A stretch of 64,000 nt of DNA from Candidatus Babeliales bacterium. Its GTDB lineage: Bacteria; Babelota; Babeliae; Babelales; Vermiphilaceae. The position numbers and the translations under genes were made by a program. Positions 8,440-18,200 of this stretch are shown in pieces (position 1 is the first letter of the stretch; each line of letters starts with the position of its first letter). The stretch spans positions 111,577 to 175,576 of the forward strand of contig JAGVLK010000016.1 of NCBI GenBank assembly GCA_020049835.1, written 5' to 3'. The notes beneath the pieces were generated by a model that saw only the letters and a list, made by a program, of their open reading frames with translations, did no database searches and was not told the origin of the DNA.

Positions 8440-8976
8440 TTAACAAACTATTTGCTGCAGTATAACCAGCTCTTGTTTATATTTACCATACGGACGAATC
8501 GATACCGCACATTGCTTGGTGCTCTTGGTAAAGAATAACAGAGATTCTACACCATGCATCTGCCAGCAACATTGCCAACCATGCATTTCCATCTGTTCTA
8601 AACAGAACTGCGTCAATTCTGACTCAGTTTGCGCAACAATATATGCAGCTTCATACTGATCTGCAGAAGCGCGATAATGATTTTTTTTGTTTTTTGCCTG
8701 TAAAGGTACTGGAACATCGGTTGTCCAGATATGGTCAACCGGAACTAATTCGATGACTGAAAGCTCTTCAGCATCAATTTCTTTTGAAACTCTTGGTCGC
8801 GGATCTTTTTTAGTTGCCGCGTGCAACTTTTGGTAGCGATCTGATTGTTGTTTATGCAACCGTGTAACAGGCGATGCGTCATTATTTTTTAGTGGTGCTT
8901 CATCACTTTTTAATAAACCTCGTTTACAGCCGGTGCACAAAAGTAACACCGCGCAAACTGCTCCGTAAATACGCAT
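8440..8976 (-). CDS. putative lipoprotein, unknown function
   Basis: Unrecognised 178-residue protein. The N-terminus (MRIYGAVCAVLLLCTGC) resembles a lipoprotein signal with Cys17 as the acylation site. The -3 residue is Cys rather than Leu/Val/Ile, so the lipobox is imperfect. A basic, probably disordered linker (about 20-65) precedes a compact C-terminal domain with three cysteines close together (CLEQMEMHGWQCCWQ). It lies downstream of the ffh-rplS operon with 27 bases after rplS, so it may be its last gene. Confidence 0.55.
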   Translation of the reverse strand: MRIYGAVCAVLLLCTGCKRGLLKSDEAPLKNNDASPVTRLHKQQSDRYQKLHAATKKDPRPRVSKEIDAEELSVIELVPVDHIWTTDVPVPLQAKNKKNHYRASADQYEAAYIVAQTESELTQFCLEQMEMHGWQCCWQMHGVESLLFFTKSTKQCAVSIRPYGKYKQELVILQQIVC

Positions 8977-9003
8977 ACTACTCTCATCTTTTTTTAAGAA
9001 AAA

Positions 9004-9426
9004 CTATTCAGCTGAACTTGCTTCTGGTGCAGCGGTTTTAGTGCGTTGTTCTTTTTGTTCGCGCGTCAATACACGTTCTTGAACACGAGATGCTTTACCA
9101 ACACGATCACGCATATAGAAAAGCTTAGCACGGCGCACTTTACCATGATGCAAGAACTTGATTGATTCAATAAACGGAGAATAGAGAGGGAAAATACGCT
9201 CAACCGGGATTGAGTTTGCCGCAATTCTACGTACCATAAAGGTCGAAGATGCACCATTGTTGTTTATGGCGATAACGTCACCTTCAAACACCTGGATACG
9301 CTCTTTGTTACCTTCTTTAATGATCTGAGACACCGCAATAGCATCTCCTACACGAAAATCAGGAAATGAACGTTCAGTAACGCCCAGCTGATTTATCGTC
9401 TCTTTGGTTAATTTAGTCGCTTTCAT
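9004..9426 (-). CDS. rplS: 50S ribosomal protein L19
   Basis: L19 sits at the interface of the two ribosomal subunits. The 140 residues include the family signatures GNKERIQVFEGDVIAINN, TFMVRRIAANSIPVERIFPLYSP and KVRRAKLFYMRDRVGKASRV. About 20 extra residues at the C-terminus (Lys/Glu/Ala-rich) go beyond the usual length. GAGGAT precedes the ATG. It is the last core gene of the operon ffh-rpsP-khpA-trmD-rplS, the classic order for this set. Confidence 0.97.
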   Translation of the reverse strand: MKATKLTKETINQLGVTERSFPDFRVGDAIAVSQIIKEGNKERIQVFEGDVIAINNNGASSTFMVRRIAANSIPVERIFPLYSPFIESIKFLHHGKVRRAKLFYMRDRVGKASRVQERVLTREQKEQRTKTAAPEASSAE

Positions 9427-9519
9427 GCTTGATCCTCGTCGAACTTGATACTGCTATATAACATAATACGTACAACTTACTATACCGCAAATTTTTAATT
9501 TTTACTAGAGCAGAGACCC

Positions 9520-10827
9520 CTAAGGATGCTGAAGGTTTATCCCCAACCACCTGTCAAGAATAATTGCCACCGCAGAGCGCACAGATAAGTGATTAAACCC
9601 GGAGAAACCCTGTACCGGCGCCAATATATAATCACATCGCTGCAATAGTTCCGGCGTAAGCCCCTTACCTGTACCAAAAATAAAAAGTACCGGTCGGTCA
9701 TGCTGCCAAACCTTATCCTGCTCATAAAAACTCAACAATGATTGGCCTTCAAGAGCTCGTGCTGATGTTGCCACCAACAGTGGCCTTTTGCCCTCTTTAC
9801 GCTCAATCTGCTCAATTACTGCATCTATACTTTCTTGTAAATCAACCAGTTCAATTGCCGATTGCCGCTGCGGATTATACGCGGTACCGACATCTGAAGC
9901 CCAAAAACCCAATAATTTCTGCACAATCTTTTGTTGATCGTGCAATGGCGTTACAATCGAGTATCCCTGTATGCCATACGTCTTACATGAACGCGCAATA
10001 TCATGAATATCAAGCGATGTGACCGAGGTCGTACCCGGCAATTTTTCCGGACCGATAAGGACATCACTGTGACAAAGCGCTACATAATGGTGCGGAATAA
10101 CTGCTGCTGCGAGTTTTTTGTCTTCCGGTACTTTGATATGCGAGCGTACCCACCCAAAATGTTTTTTAACCGAAACCTCCGCTGCTTGCTCACGCCGCCA
10201 GCGGTCAACTGCTTGATGATTACCCGAACGTATAATATCAGGAACCTGCATTCCCTGCCAGGCAACCGGCTCAGTATACGATGGATAATCTACAAATGGC
10301 CCGGTAAATGAATCATGCTCAACCGAATCCTCTTTACCCACAACCCCTGGAACGTACCGCAATAACCCTTCAAGCAGAACCATTGCCGGTAAATCGCCCC
10401 CCATTAACACATAGTTGCCTACCGAAATAACTTGATCTGCATATGCTTGCTCTACACGCGCGTCCATACCCTCATAACGCGCCGGAATAAGCACCAGATG
10501 TTTATTATTGGCAAGTTTTTGTGCTAAATCCTGCAATACCGTCTGATCGAGCATCTGCCCTTGCGGGGAGAAAAATATCGTATGCGTATCTGCACCCTTG
10601 CGCTCTTTGCAGTGCGCAACGGCCTGCTCAACCACCGTCGGCTTGATAAGCATACCCGCTCCGTGACCGAACATGGGAGCATCAATACGCTCTTTTGGCT
10701 GTACAAACGAAAAAAAGCTATGCAGATCTATATCCACAAGCCCTTTTTGTTGTGCACGCTTTATAAGACTGGTTGCAAGGAATGGCTCATAGAGCTCTTT
10801 AAAAACCGTTATGATTGAGATATTCAT
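9520..10827 (-). CDS. trmD: fusion: tRNA (guanine-37-N1)-methyltransferase TrmD plus second SPOUT-like methyltransferase domain
   Basis: The N-terminal 240 or so residues are TrmD, the SAM-dependent enzyme that makes m1G37 in tRNA. Visible are SPQGQMLDQ, ARYEGMDARV, SVGNYVLMGGDLPA, and both catalytic residues known from E. coli: the Arg in LLRYVPGV and the Asp in EHDSF. About 190 more residues follow with DIARSCKTYGI, TAYNPQR, TSARALEG, FGTGKGL and NHLSVRSAVAIILDRWLG. These match the family of TM1570-like SPOUT methyltransferases, which in other bacteria are usually a separate gene beside trmD. The frame opens at a TTG (10857), but the ATG ten codons in (MNISIITVF) fits TrmD starts better. 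Several TrmD motifs are altered (see findings). rimM is missing upstream. Confidence 0.9.
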   Translation of the reverse strand: MNISIITVFKELYEPFLATSLIKRAQQKGLVDIDLHSFFSFVQPKERIDAPMFGHGAGMLIKPTVVEQAVAHCKERKGADTHTIFFSPQGQMLDQTVLQDLAQKLANNKHLVLIPARYEGMDARVEQAYADQVISVGNYVLMGGDLPAMVLLEGLLRYVPGVVGKEDSVEHDSFTGPFVDYPSYTEPVAWQGMQVPDIIRSGNHQAVDRWRREQAAEVSVKKHFGWVRSHIKVPEDKKLAAAVIPHHYVALCHSDVLIGPEKLPGTTSVTSLDIHDIARSCKTYGIQGYSIVTPLHDQQKIVQKLLGFWASDVGTAYNPQRQSAIELVDLQESIDAVIEQIERKEGKRPLLVATSARALEGQSLLSFYEQDKVWQHDRPVLFIFGTGKGLTPELLQRCDYILAPVQGFSGFNHLSVRSAVAIILDRWLGINLQHP

Positions 10828-10869
10828 GGGGTATATTTCATAGTGAGTGCCAGCCAATAATTGGTCATC

Positions 10870-11103
10870 TTAACTGTCGATAACCACATCGGCAAACGAC
10901 TCCTGGTCATGTTTAAAAAGTGCTACTAATGAACGAATTGCTTTGATAGACTGGCCATCTTTACCAATAACCTTGCCTACATCTTGCTTATCAACGTTGA
11001 TCTTGAGCGATCTTCCGTGTTCAGTATCAACCTCTTCGATTGATACCACCTCAGGATGGGCAACGAGCTGCTTAACCAGATGCATAACCATATTTTTTAA
11101 CAT
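10870..11103 (-). CDS. khpA: KH-domain RNA-binding protein KhpA (YlqC)
   Basis: A 77-residue single KH domain with the GxxG loop in GKVIGKDGQSIKAIRSLV (about residues 43-60). KhpA proteins bind RNA, often as a dimer with KhpB, and affect cell division and RNA stability. Position between rpsP and trmD is the standard one. In most bacteria rimM would come next, but here trmD follows directly. No strong ribosome-binding site is seen, so translation may be coupled to rpsP, 23 bases upstream. Confidence 0.93.
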   Translation of the reverse strand: MLKNMVMHLVKQLVAHPEVVSIEEVDTEHGRSLKINVDKQDVGKVIGKDGQSIKAIRSLVALFKHDQESFADVVIDS

Positions 11104-11126
11104 ATTTTTGCGCTTGCTCGTTAAAA

Positions 11127-11480
11127 TTATTCGCCAGCTTGTTCAGGCGCCGGTGCTACTTCTTCAACTTTTGCTTTTGGTGCAGCAGCCTTTTTTGGAG
11201 CCGCTTTTGCCTTTTTAGCTACTGCTTCCGGTTGTGCTGTCGTGCCTTTTTTATAAAGCGTGTAGATTTTTTTAACTGCATCAGTTGCGATAGCACCTTG
11301 TGCTAAACGTGCTTGATATGCAGATTCATTAAAACAAACTACCGCTGTTTTGGTTGCATCGAACGTGCCGATAGCTTCCAAACATGCACCGTCACGTTTT
11401 TTGCGGCTGTCTACTGCCACAACGCGGTAAAATGGCACATGCTTTTTGCCAATGCGAGATAAGCGAATCTTTACTGACAT
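11127..11480 (-). CDS. rpsP: 30S ribosomal protein S16
   Basis: S16 is an assembly protein of the small ribosomal subunit. The 117 residues start with the family signature [20 protein letters not shown] and continue with [18 protein letters not shown]. The last 30 or so residues are an Ala/Lys/Pro/Glu-rich tail beyond the core domain. The frame is open further upstream, but the chosen ATG has GAGGAT six bases before it and matches the family N-terminus. Second gene of the ffh operon. Confidence 0.97.
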   Translation of the reverse strand: MSVKIRLSRIGKKHVPFYRVVAVDSRKKRDGACLEAIGTFDATKTAVVCFNESAYQARLAQGAIATDAVKKIYTLYKKGTTAQPEAVAKKAKAAPKKAAAPKAKVEEVAPAPEQAGE

Positions 11481-11529
11481 ACGATCCTCATGTAAAAAAA
11501 TACAAAATGTAAAATATACTTTATGGTGC

Positions 11530-12858
11530 TCACCGGAAGAAACCTTTTGATAAGCCAACTTTACTCATTAGCTTAACATATTGTTTCGTTTCTTCAAAGC
11601 GCGTAATTAAATTTGTGATATCCGCGGTCTGAACCCCCGCCCCGCGCGCGATCCGTTCCTTGCGTGATGCGGTAAGCATCTTAGGCTGGAGGCGCTCTTC
11701 TGGCGTCATAGAACTAATAATAGCACGAAATTTTTTCATCTCAAGTTCCCCTTGCCGCAACATGTCGGGGGTTATCTTGAACTCCTTCATACCCGGTAGG
11801 TACTTAAGAATGCTGCCCATCGAGCCTATGCGCTGCATCATATCCATCTGTTTGGCAAAATCCTGTAGGGTAAGCTCACCGCGCTCAAGCGCTTTATTCA
11901 TCTCTTCTTGCTCATCCTGCTTGATGCATTGCTCCGCCTTTTCAACCAGCGTTACAATATCCCCCATGTCCAGCATACGGCCGGCAACACGATCAGGGTG
12001 AAATAGCTCTAAATCGGTAAGTTTTTCCCCGACGCCCACAAAGGCAATCGGCTTTTTAAGGGCATATTTAAATGAAAATGCCGCACCACCGCGCGTATCG
12101 CTATCCATTTTGCTCAAAATAGCCACATCAAAGCCAACCGCTTCGTTAAATGCTTTGGCAACGGTCAGCGATTCTTGCCCTGTCATGGCGTCCAATACCA
12201 AAATTTTATGGGTAGGTTGTACCAGATTAACCACAGAGCGCAATTCATCAAGCATTTGATTGTCTACATGCAGGCGACCGGCAGTATCAAGAAAAAGTGC
12301 CGAAAAATCATGTGCTTGCGCATAAGCAAGGATTTCCTGCGTTGCTGCAACCGGTTGCGTTGCTGATGCGCGATAAAATGCAACATTAAGCTGTTTTGCC
12401 AACTGTTCAAGCTGGTCAATAGCGGCTGGACGGTAATAATCAACTGATGCAATCAATAGCTGCTGTTGCGAGACATTTTTTTGGGTCATTACCCATTTAA
12501 CCAGCTTTGCCAATGAAGTTGTTTTACCTGAACCCTGCAGCCCCAGCACCATAACACGTGCATTGGATTCAATAGCAAACGGAGTATGCTCCTGCGCCCC
12601 CAAAAACTGCTTAATTCTATCATGTACTATCTTAATAAACTGATCACCCGGCTTGACTGATGCGGTAACTTTTTGGGATATCGCTTCTTGCTTGACCTCT
12701 TCTACAAAGGTAGTTACCAATGCATAGGGTACATCAGCCTCTAACAGCGCATCGGTAATGGTGGTTAACGCTTCTTGAATGTTCTGTTCAGTTAGGCGTT
12801 TATTACTGCCAAAAGCCTGCACGAGGGACGAAAAACGTTCAGAAATAAAATCAAACAT
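11530..12858 (-). CDS. ffh: signal recognition particle protein Ffh (SRP54)
   Basis: GTPase that binds 4.5S RNA and signal sequences of nascent membrane proteins and hands them to FtsY. It has the N domain, the G domain with P-loop GLQGSGKTT (106-114), DTAGRLHVD and [11 protein letters not shown], and a methionine-rich M domain near the end ([21 protein letters not shown], then the RNA-binding [11 protein letters not shown]). An upstream in-frame ATG at 12900 exists, but [12 protein letters not shown] is the usual Ffh N-terminus, giving 442 residues. It is the first gene of its operon and divergent from hflX. Confidence 0.96.
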   Translation of the reverse strand: MFDFISERFSSLVQAFGSNKRLTEQNIQEALTTITDALLEADVPYALVTTFVEEVKQEAISQKVTASVKPGDQFIKIVHDRIKQFLGAQEHTPFAIESNARVMVLGLQGSGKTTSLAKLVKWVMTQKNVSQQQLLIASVDYYRPAAIDQLEQLAKQLNVAFYRASATQPVAATQEILAYAQAHDFSALFLDTAGRLHVDNQMLDELRSVVNLVQPTHKILVLDAMTGQESLTVAKAFNEAVGFDVAILSKMDSDTRGGAAFSFKYALKKPIAFVGVGEKLTDLELFHPDRVAGRMLDMGDIVTLVEKAEQCIKQDEQEEMNKALERGELTLQDFAKQMDMMQRIGSMGSILKYLPGMKEFKITPDMLRQGELEMKKFRAIISSMTPEERLQPKMLTASRKERIARGAGVQTADITNLITRFEETKQYVKLMSKVGLSKGFFR

Positions 12859-12977
12859 GGCAAACCAGAGTCCTTTTGTCTTTTTTGAAAAGATTTTCAT
12901 TTCATGATATCATTAACATGATGTTATGCATTTTAGCACAAAAACGACCACATTAAAAGCGAAAAAGGACATATCCT

Positions 12978-14117
12978 ATGGCACGCAAACCCTATTATGA
13001 TACCGACGAGCATCAAAAAACGCTCATTTTGGGTATCCAAGCTCCTTATCATCGCACCAAGGATATCGAATCCTATTTTGCTGAATTTCGCAGTTTGGTC
13101 AAAACTAACCGTAATGAATATGATGCAGAACTATACATAAAACTCCGCGCAGTCGATACCGGATTTTTTATCACACGCGGTAAAATTGAAGAAATAAAGA
13201 AACTCGTTGACGAACTGGGCATAAAAGACATTATCGTTTCTGAATCATTAACTGCTCAGCAAGAGCGTAATTTAAGCGAAGTGCTTGATTGTAATATTTA
13301 TGATCGCACGCATCTGATTTTAGAAATTTTTGAAAAAGCAGCGCATTCTGCTGAAGGTAAAAAACAGGTAGCCATTGCACAGCTGCAGTACAAAAAGCCA
13401 CGTATTGCCGGCCAAGGTATCATGATGAGCCAACAAAGTGGTGTTATGGGCTCACGTGGACCGGGCGAAACTGCTAAAGAGCGTGAATTGCGCCATATTA
13501 ATCAGCAGATTCATAAACTTAAAGAAGAACTTAAAGAGTTACAAAAAACGCGCGCTACCCAGCGCAAAAAACGGCTTGAAATTGGCGAGCCGCAAGTTGC
13601 ACTGATTGGATATACCAACGCCGGTAAATCAACCATTTTAAATGCGTTAACCAAAAGTAATGTACTAGCAGAGGATAAACTGTTTGCAACGTTGGATACC
13701 ACCACACGTGAACTATGGATCGGCCCTAAAAAAATTGGCCTCGTTTCCGATACTGTTGGATTTATCCAGTTACTACCCCATCAACTTATTGATGCATTTA
13801 AATCTACGCTGGCAGAACTTTCTTACGCTGATCTGTTGTTACATGTTGTTGATGCCTCCGATAACAGCTGGCCACTGCATGTAAAAGTGGTGCATGAAAT
13901 TCTTGATGAGCTCAAGATCAACAAACCGATGCTCTATGTCTTTAATAAAAGTGATCGTGTAGAGAATATGTTTGCATTGCAAACAGAAATCGCCGCTTAT
14001 CGACCACATGTCGTTGTTTCGAGCCTGCAAAAATCGAGTCTGCAACCATTACTTGATTATTTGCTCAGCTGGCATGCGACTATTGCAAAAGAAAGTCATA
14101 CAGCAGACAACGAGTAG
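12978..14117 (+). CDS. hflX: ribosome-associated GTPase HflX
   Basis: HflX splits stalled or stress-inactivated 70S ribosomes. The 379 residues hold the N-terminal HflX domain with the glycine-rich SQQSGVMGSRGPGETAKE stretch (about 151-168), a coiled coil of Lys/Glu repeats (about 170-200), and a GTPase domain with P-loop GYTNAGKS (211-218), DTVGFI, and NKSD. Length is typical of short HflX forms. AAGGA lies upstream of the start. It is divergent from ffh across 119 bases and stands alone on the plus strand. Confidence 0.95.
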   Translation: MARKPYYDTDEHQKTLILGIQAPYHRTKDIESYFAEFRSLVKTNRNEYDAELYIKLRAVDTGFFITRGKIEEIKKLVDELGIKDIIVSESLTAQQERNLSEVLDCNIYDRTHLILEIFEKAAHSAEGKKQVAIAQLQYKKPRIAGQGIMMSQQSGVMGSRGPGETAKERELRHINQQIHKLKEELKELQKTRATQRKKRLEIGEPQVALIGYTNAGKSTILNALTKSNVLAEDKLFATLDTTTRELWIGPKKIGLVSDTVGFIQLLPHQLIDAFKSTLAELSYADLLLHVVDASDNSWPLHVKVVHEILDELKINKPMLYVFNKSDRVENMFALQTEIAAYRPHVVVSSLQKSSLQPLLDYLLSWHATIAKESHTADNE

Positions 14118-14250
14118 TTACTAAATCTCTTGTATTTTAGTTTCGGCTGATGTATACGTTTGAACATGAACATAGCTTGCGATTTTAAAGAACAAAGTAT
14201 TAAACTGACTGTACAGTTATTAATCTTTTTTCTAAAAAGGAGCCTGTTTT

Positions 14251-16770
14251 ATGAAGTCGCCTCGTATAACACTTTCGATTGCGCTGCTGCTTTCGCTGCC
14301 GGCACGAGTACATGCCGCCGATCCGCGCGAAATGCTACCAGTCGGTCTGCCTGTTGCTGCATCTTCTTCTGGGAGCAGTGTTGTTAACTTTCATACTACT
14401 CTTCTTGCCGACGCTTCTGAATCAATGCTCGATAGGAAAGATGCCGTAAATGCTATCGTTGCATTACAGAATACCAAAATGCATAATTCAGAAAATGAAT
14501 ATGCAATATTGGCTTCAGGCGATTATGTCTGGCAAGCAATCAAAGTAGATGAAGGACGACCAAAATATATAGTGCAAGCCGGCGAACAAGTTATGGCTCA
14601 TGCAAGTATTATGGTTCCAACCGCTGCAGAGTTTTACAGTCAAACATTACAGAATCTTGATGGCGTTTTAATAGAACATAAAGCAACTGTACTAGCTGAC
14701 GTGCTCGCAGCAGCAACACCAAGTTCGCCAGATACAACTTTTGATGCAGCAAAAAATTATCTGTGGCAACGTGTAGAAATGAATGGAAAAACTACCTATG
14801 TACCTTTAGCTGATGGCGCATCGTTACCAGCAGACGTATTTCGCCAGCAAACACTCCAATCCATTCCTGAAGAAACACTCCAAACCAAAGACGCTATGGT
14901 TGCCATAATTGGATTACAAAACCCGAAAACTAACAATTGCGCAAGAGAGCAGGAATTATTCAAGTCAGGAAATTATAGTTGGCAACCTGTTGAAGTCGAA
15001 GGCGCAAGAACTACCTACATCGTTCAAGGCAATGGCGTGTACATGGATGAAGAAACAGAAACTGCTGTTGAAACTCCTGCAGTTGTAGCAGAATCTTCTT
15101 CAGGTTGGCTTGCAAGCATTGCAAATGTGCTGCCTACTCTTCCTACACTTCCTGCTCTATTTACAAGCGCTTCAATAAGTGCAGAACCTGCACAATCAGA
15201 GTTTGTGCCTGCACTACAAGGCTTATTACAAGAGTTAGACAGAGAACTTGTTTTGAGTAAAGATAACGCCGTTAAAGCAGTTCCACGCACTGACTATCTC
15301 TATAAAAACAACATCGCAACAACTTCGCTCAACAAAGATAGCCAAGCAGGTTGGGAATGTGACATTACTGATAATCACCTAACAGGCAAAGAAAGAATCA
15401 CATTAAAACCATCAGGCGCACGCACGAAAGAATATTATAGAGATGCTGCAATTACTAAAAAACAGCTTGAACATGGTATGGTCAGTCAAGAGCTTGCACG
15501 GTTCAATAAAAATACTGATGAACGTGCTCTTGCTCGTCAAGGAAATAGCCAAGCAGACCAACAAAAATTACTTGATCTTATGAATTCACGCAGAACTCGC
15601 TTGGAAGGAACCGGTAAACTACAACGTGGACTTAAATTGCTCAGCGCTATCGAAACAAAAAGTGCAGAACAACGTATTAAAAATCTGATGCAATTACGTG
15701 CAATCGAACCTAAACTTAATGCTGAATTACTTGCCACTCGCGCTCAGATACAAGCACAACTTAACCAACCTGCACATTATGATTTTATCTTTAATGTAAT
15801 GGCATTGATTGAAGCACTAAAAGATCCTTCATTCAATGCAACTGAAGCTGATTTAGCACGCGGTATTTTGAGCCAATTCACATCGGTAAATCAACCACTT
15901 GCATATCAACCGGTTGCGGAAATGGCACAAGGCGTAGTTTCGGTATACAACAGCTGGTGGAGATCTGCCGGTGAACCGACTGCGGCAACAGAACTACGCA
16001 CGGTAACTGCATTAATTTCTACAACTGAAGCCAACCTTGAAGCTGCTCGAAAAGACAATATCGGACATTTAGTTGATAAGTATACCCAAGAACTTATCGC
16101 TCACAAGCTTGAGCAAGAAAGGCTTTTCACGGTTATCCAGGCTGAAGTAGTACAACAAGCCGCTACTATGCTTACCGTGCCGGTTACGCAAGTAAACGGA
16201 GAAGCTGAAAAAACTGCTGCAGAAAATCGGGTACCAAGAACTTTCGAAGTTGTTAAAGAGCTTATTACAGGCGCAAAGATTAGACCCGCATCAACATTGG
16301 CTCAATGGTGTACTCAAGCACAACAACTTCAACAATATACCAAAGGTCTACAAGCAGCTATCATTAATGAAAGCAATGCTGACCTTAAAAAGTTAGCCTC
16401 TATGCTTGCAATTCTAACAGCCGATTCACGTGAAGAAGGTCGGGCAACAGTCGATGCGATTCGCGGATTACTCGGATCTTCTGCATCACGTACAGATCTT
16501 AACCGTCAAAAAACAGGCGTGAAGGATCGCACTGCATTCAAGGTAAAAGCGCAAGATCCAAGCCCAGCATTTGTTGATTCGTTGATATCTGCTGTTGATG
16601 CTTCAGTCGCTCAGCAACTTGCAGCCGCAAATAAAACAACTTATGCACAAGCTGCAGCCAGTAGTTCAAACGATGCTCAACCAAAGAAACAAACACAACA
16701 ACCTAAGAAAAGTAGCGGTAAAGGCAAAGGCAAGGGTCACGGCCCAGCCGGAAAACCTCAACGCAAATAA
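14251..16770 (+). CDS. large exported repeat protein, unknown function
   Basis: An 839-residue protein with a signal peptide (residues 1-22, ending VHAA). The N-terminal part carries three imperfect modules at about 60-114, 147-192 and 210-264. Their shared core is SGxYxWQxVxVxxxxxxYIVQxG (for example SGDYVWQAIKVDEGRPKYI and SGNYSWQPVEVEGARTTYI). A hydrophobic proline-rich stretch (about 274-300) follows, then a long mostly helical region to about 790. The last 35 residues are strongly basic (Lys, Gln, Gly). I do not recognise the family. AAGGAG precedes the ATG and a terminator follows. It may act at the cell surface or in the periplasm. Confidence 0.7.
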   Translation: MKSPRITLSIALLLSLPARVHAADPREMLPVGLPVAASSSGSSVVNFHTTLLADASESMLDRKDAVNAIVALQNTKMHNSENEYAILASGDYVWQAIKVDEGRPKYIVQAGEQVMAHASIMVPTAAEFYSQTLQNLDGVLIEHKATVLADVLAAATPSSPDTTFDAAKNYLWQRVEMNGKTTYVPLADGASLPADVFRQQTLQSIPEETLQTKDAMVAIIGLQNPKTNNCAREQELFKSGNYSWQPVEVEGARTTYIVQGNGVYMDEETETAVETPAVVAESSSGWLASIANVLPTLPTLPALFTSASISAEPAQSEFVPALQGLLQELDRELVLSKDNAVKAVPRTDYLYKNNIATTSLNKDSQAGWECDITDNHLTGKERITLKPSGARTKEYYRDAAITKKQLEHGMVSQELARFNKNTDERALARQGNSQADQQKLLDLMNSRRTRLEGTGKLQRGLKLLSAIETKSAEQRIKNLMQLRAIEPKLNAELLATRAQIQAQLNQPAHYDFIFNVMALIEALKDPSFNATEADLARGILSQFTSVNQPLAYQPVAEMAQGVVSVYNSWWRSAGEPTAATELRTVTALISTTEANLEAARKDNIGHLVDKYTQELIAHKLEQERLFTVIQAEVVQQAATMLTVPVTQVNGEAEKTAAENRVPRTFEVVKELITGAKIRPASTLAQWCTQAQQLQQYTKGLQAAIINESNADLKKLASMLAILTADSREEGRATVDAIRGLLGSSASRTDLNRQKTGVKDRTAFKVKAQDPSPAFVDSLISAVDASVAQQLAAANKTTYAQAAASSSNDAQPKKQTQQPKKSSGKGKGKGHGPAGKPQRK

Positions 16771-16794
16771 CACGTTATAAAGCTGATCACATAC

Positions 16795-16823
16795 AAGGCG
16801 CTCCAAATCGGGGCGCCTTTTTT
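16795..16823 (+). terminator. rho-independent terminator
   Basis: AAGGCGC pairs with GCGCCTT across an 11-base loop, followed by six T. It ends the large exported repeat-protein gene. Confidence 0.8.
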
Positions 16824-16915
16824 CATAACCATCTTTGCCGCATGCACGTTTACATTTACCTGAGAATGTAGTATTACCTAAATGCAAACAAACTCTTTTA
16901 AAAAAGGATGAGAGC

Positions 16916-17806
16916 ATGAAGCACTTACTATTTCTACTTACCTTTGTGACTTGTCTTAATGCGCATAATGCAACCACACAACAACAGGTTCAAGAGTATC
17001 TGCGCATTGCTCACGAACACAAAGAGCGTAACGAAATTGACTCAGCTTTGCGTTTTTACCAGTCCGCCATAGAATTAGAGCCGACGAACTATAATCTTAT
17101 CTTTGAGGTGGGAAATTTTCTGTTTTTACATGGGTTTATAGAACAGGCTCTGACCTATTACGATCGCGCTGCGGAACTTAATCCACATGCCGAACAGATA
17201 CATTTTAATAAAGGGGTCGCGTATAATGAACTTAATCAACATGAAAAAGCGGCCGAATGTTTTTTACACGCGATTAATGCAAACCATTTGTATGAACGTG
17301 CACATCTGCATGCAGTTACATCGTTCCGCTCGTGCCAAAAAATTGATCAAGGTATAGAGGTTGCAAAGCGTAGCGTTAAAGTAATTAGTAATAATGCAGA
17401 ATTACATTATCGCTATGGCCTGTTACTCAAAGATAAAAAGCTGTATAAAAAAGCATTAAAACAGTTTACTAAAGCGGTCAGCTTTGAACCGACAGACAAA
17501 CTGTATCTATTGGAACTTGGCAACACGCTCTATCACTTGCAAGAGTATCAAGAAGCATTATATGTGTTTGAGCGTATGCTCGAACTTAATCCTATCGATA
17601 CACAGTTACTTACTACGATTGAAATTACGCTTGCAGCAATTATGCAAAAAATAGGATCTGTTCCTGCTACAATGCACGACACTCGCAGTCGCTATCTGCC
17701 TGCAACCGTAAACACGCGTAGTATTACACTAATGCACCTTGAACCGGCAAGCACAATTGAACAACATATTCCGGTAAAAGATAAAGTGTTACCTGAGCTT
17801 TCTTAA
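16916..17806 (+). CDS. exported tetratricopeptide-repeat protein
   Basis: About 296 residues. A short signal peptide (MKHLLFLLTFVTCLNA) is followed by roughly six tandem TPR units spanning about residues 25-245 (for example ALRFYQSAIELEPTNYNLIF, ALTYYDRAAELNPHAEQIHF, ALYVFERMLELNPIDTQ), with the classic Ala/Tyr/Pro positions. TPRs form helical scaffolds for protein binding. The open frame extends 27 codons upstream, but AAGGAT eight bases before this ATG and the signal peptide decide the start. It is followed closely by a small membrane-anchored protein. Partner unknown. Confidence 0.8.
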   Translation: MKHLLFLLTFVTCLNAHNATTQQQVQEYLRIAHEHKERNEIDSALRFYQSAIELEPTNYNLIFEVGNFLFLHGFIEQALTYYDRAAELNPHAEQIHFNKGVAYNELNQHEKAAECFLHAINANHLYERAHLHAVTSFRSCQKIDQGIEVAKRSVKVISNNAELHYRYGLLLKDKKLYKKALKQFTKAVSFEPTDKLYLLELGNTLYHLQEYQEALYVFERMLELNPIDTQLLTTIEITLAAIMQKIGSVPATMHDTRSRYLPATVNTRSITLMHLEPASTIEQHIPVKDKVLPELS

Positions 17807-17834
17807 TTTAATTAGTCTAGTGAAGGGCCGGTGT

Positions 17835-18116
17835 ATGCGTTCACGGTATATATCCTGTCTATGTGCACTTGGTGTTGTTGCATGGCTGTATTATTATTGC
17901 CATGATGAACCGGCGCAGCAGCACATTAAGCAGCATGACCGTCAACGCACGCACAGCACCTATATAACTGCATACCGAAATTTACCCGCATCAGTGCAAA
18001 AAAGAATATGCCTGCAAGCACAACGCGCGGAACGTCTTTTTTTTCCTGATATACAGCAGTATCGTTTTGCAATTATGCGCACATTCCTGACTGGTGGATA
18101 TCACCATCGCACATAA
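17835..18116 (+). CDS. small protein with N-terminal membrane segment, unknown function
   Basis: About 93 residues. One hydrophobic segment near the N-terminus (ISCLCALGVVAWLYYY) precedes a charged His/Gln/Arg-rich part. The frame could begin at GTG 17820, but AAGGG at 17823-17827 is seven bases from the ATG at 17835, which favours the latter. It follows the TPR gene by under 30 bases and is probably in the same transcript. No family recognised. Confidence 0.5.
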   Translation: MRSRYISCLCALGVVAWLYYYCHDEPAQQHIKQHDRQRTHSTYITAYRNLPASVQKRICLQAQRAERLFFPDIQQYRFAIMRTFLTGGYHHRT

Positions 18117-18200
18117 CTAACATTAATAAATTTATACAAAAGGGTGCGCATGTGTTACAATTCTTGCATACGATAAATCTTAAGCACGAGCTAACAGCGC

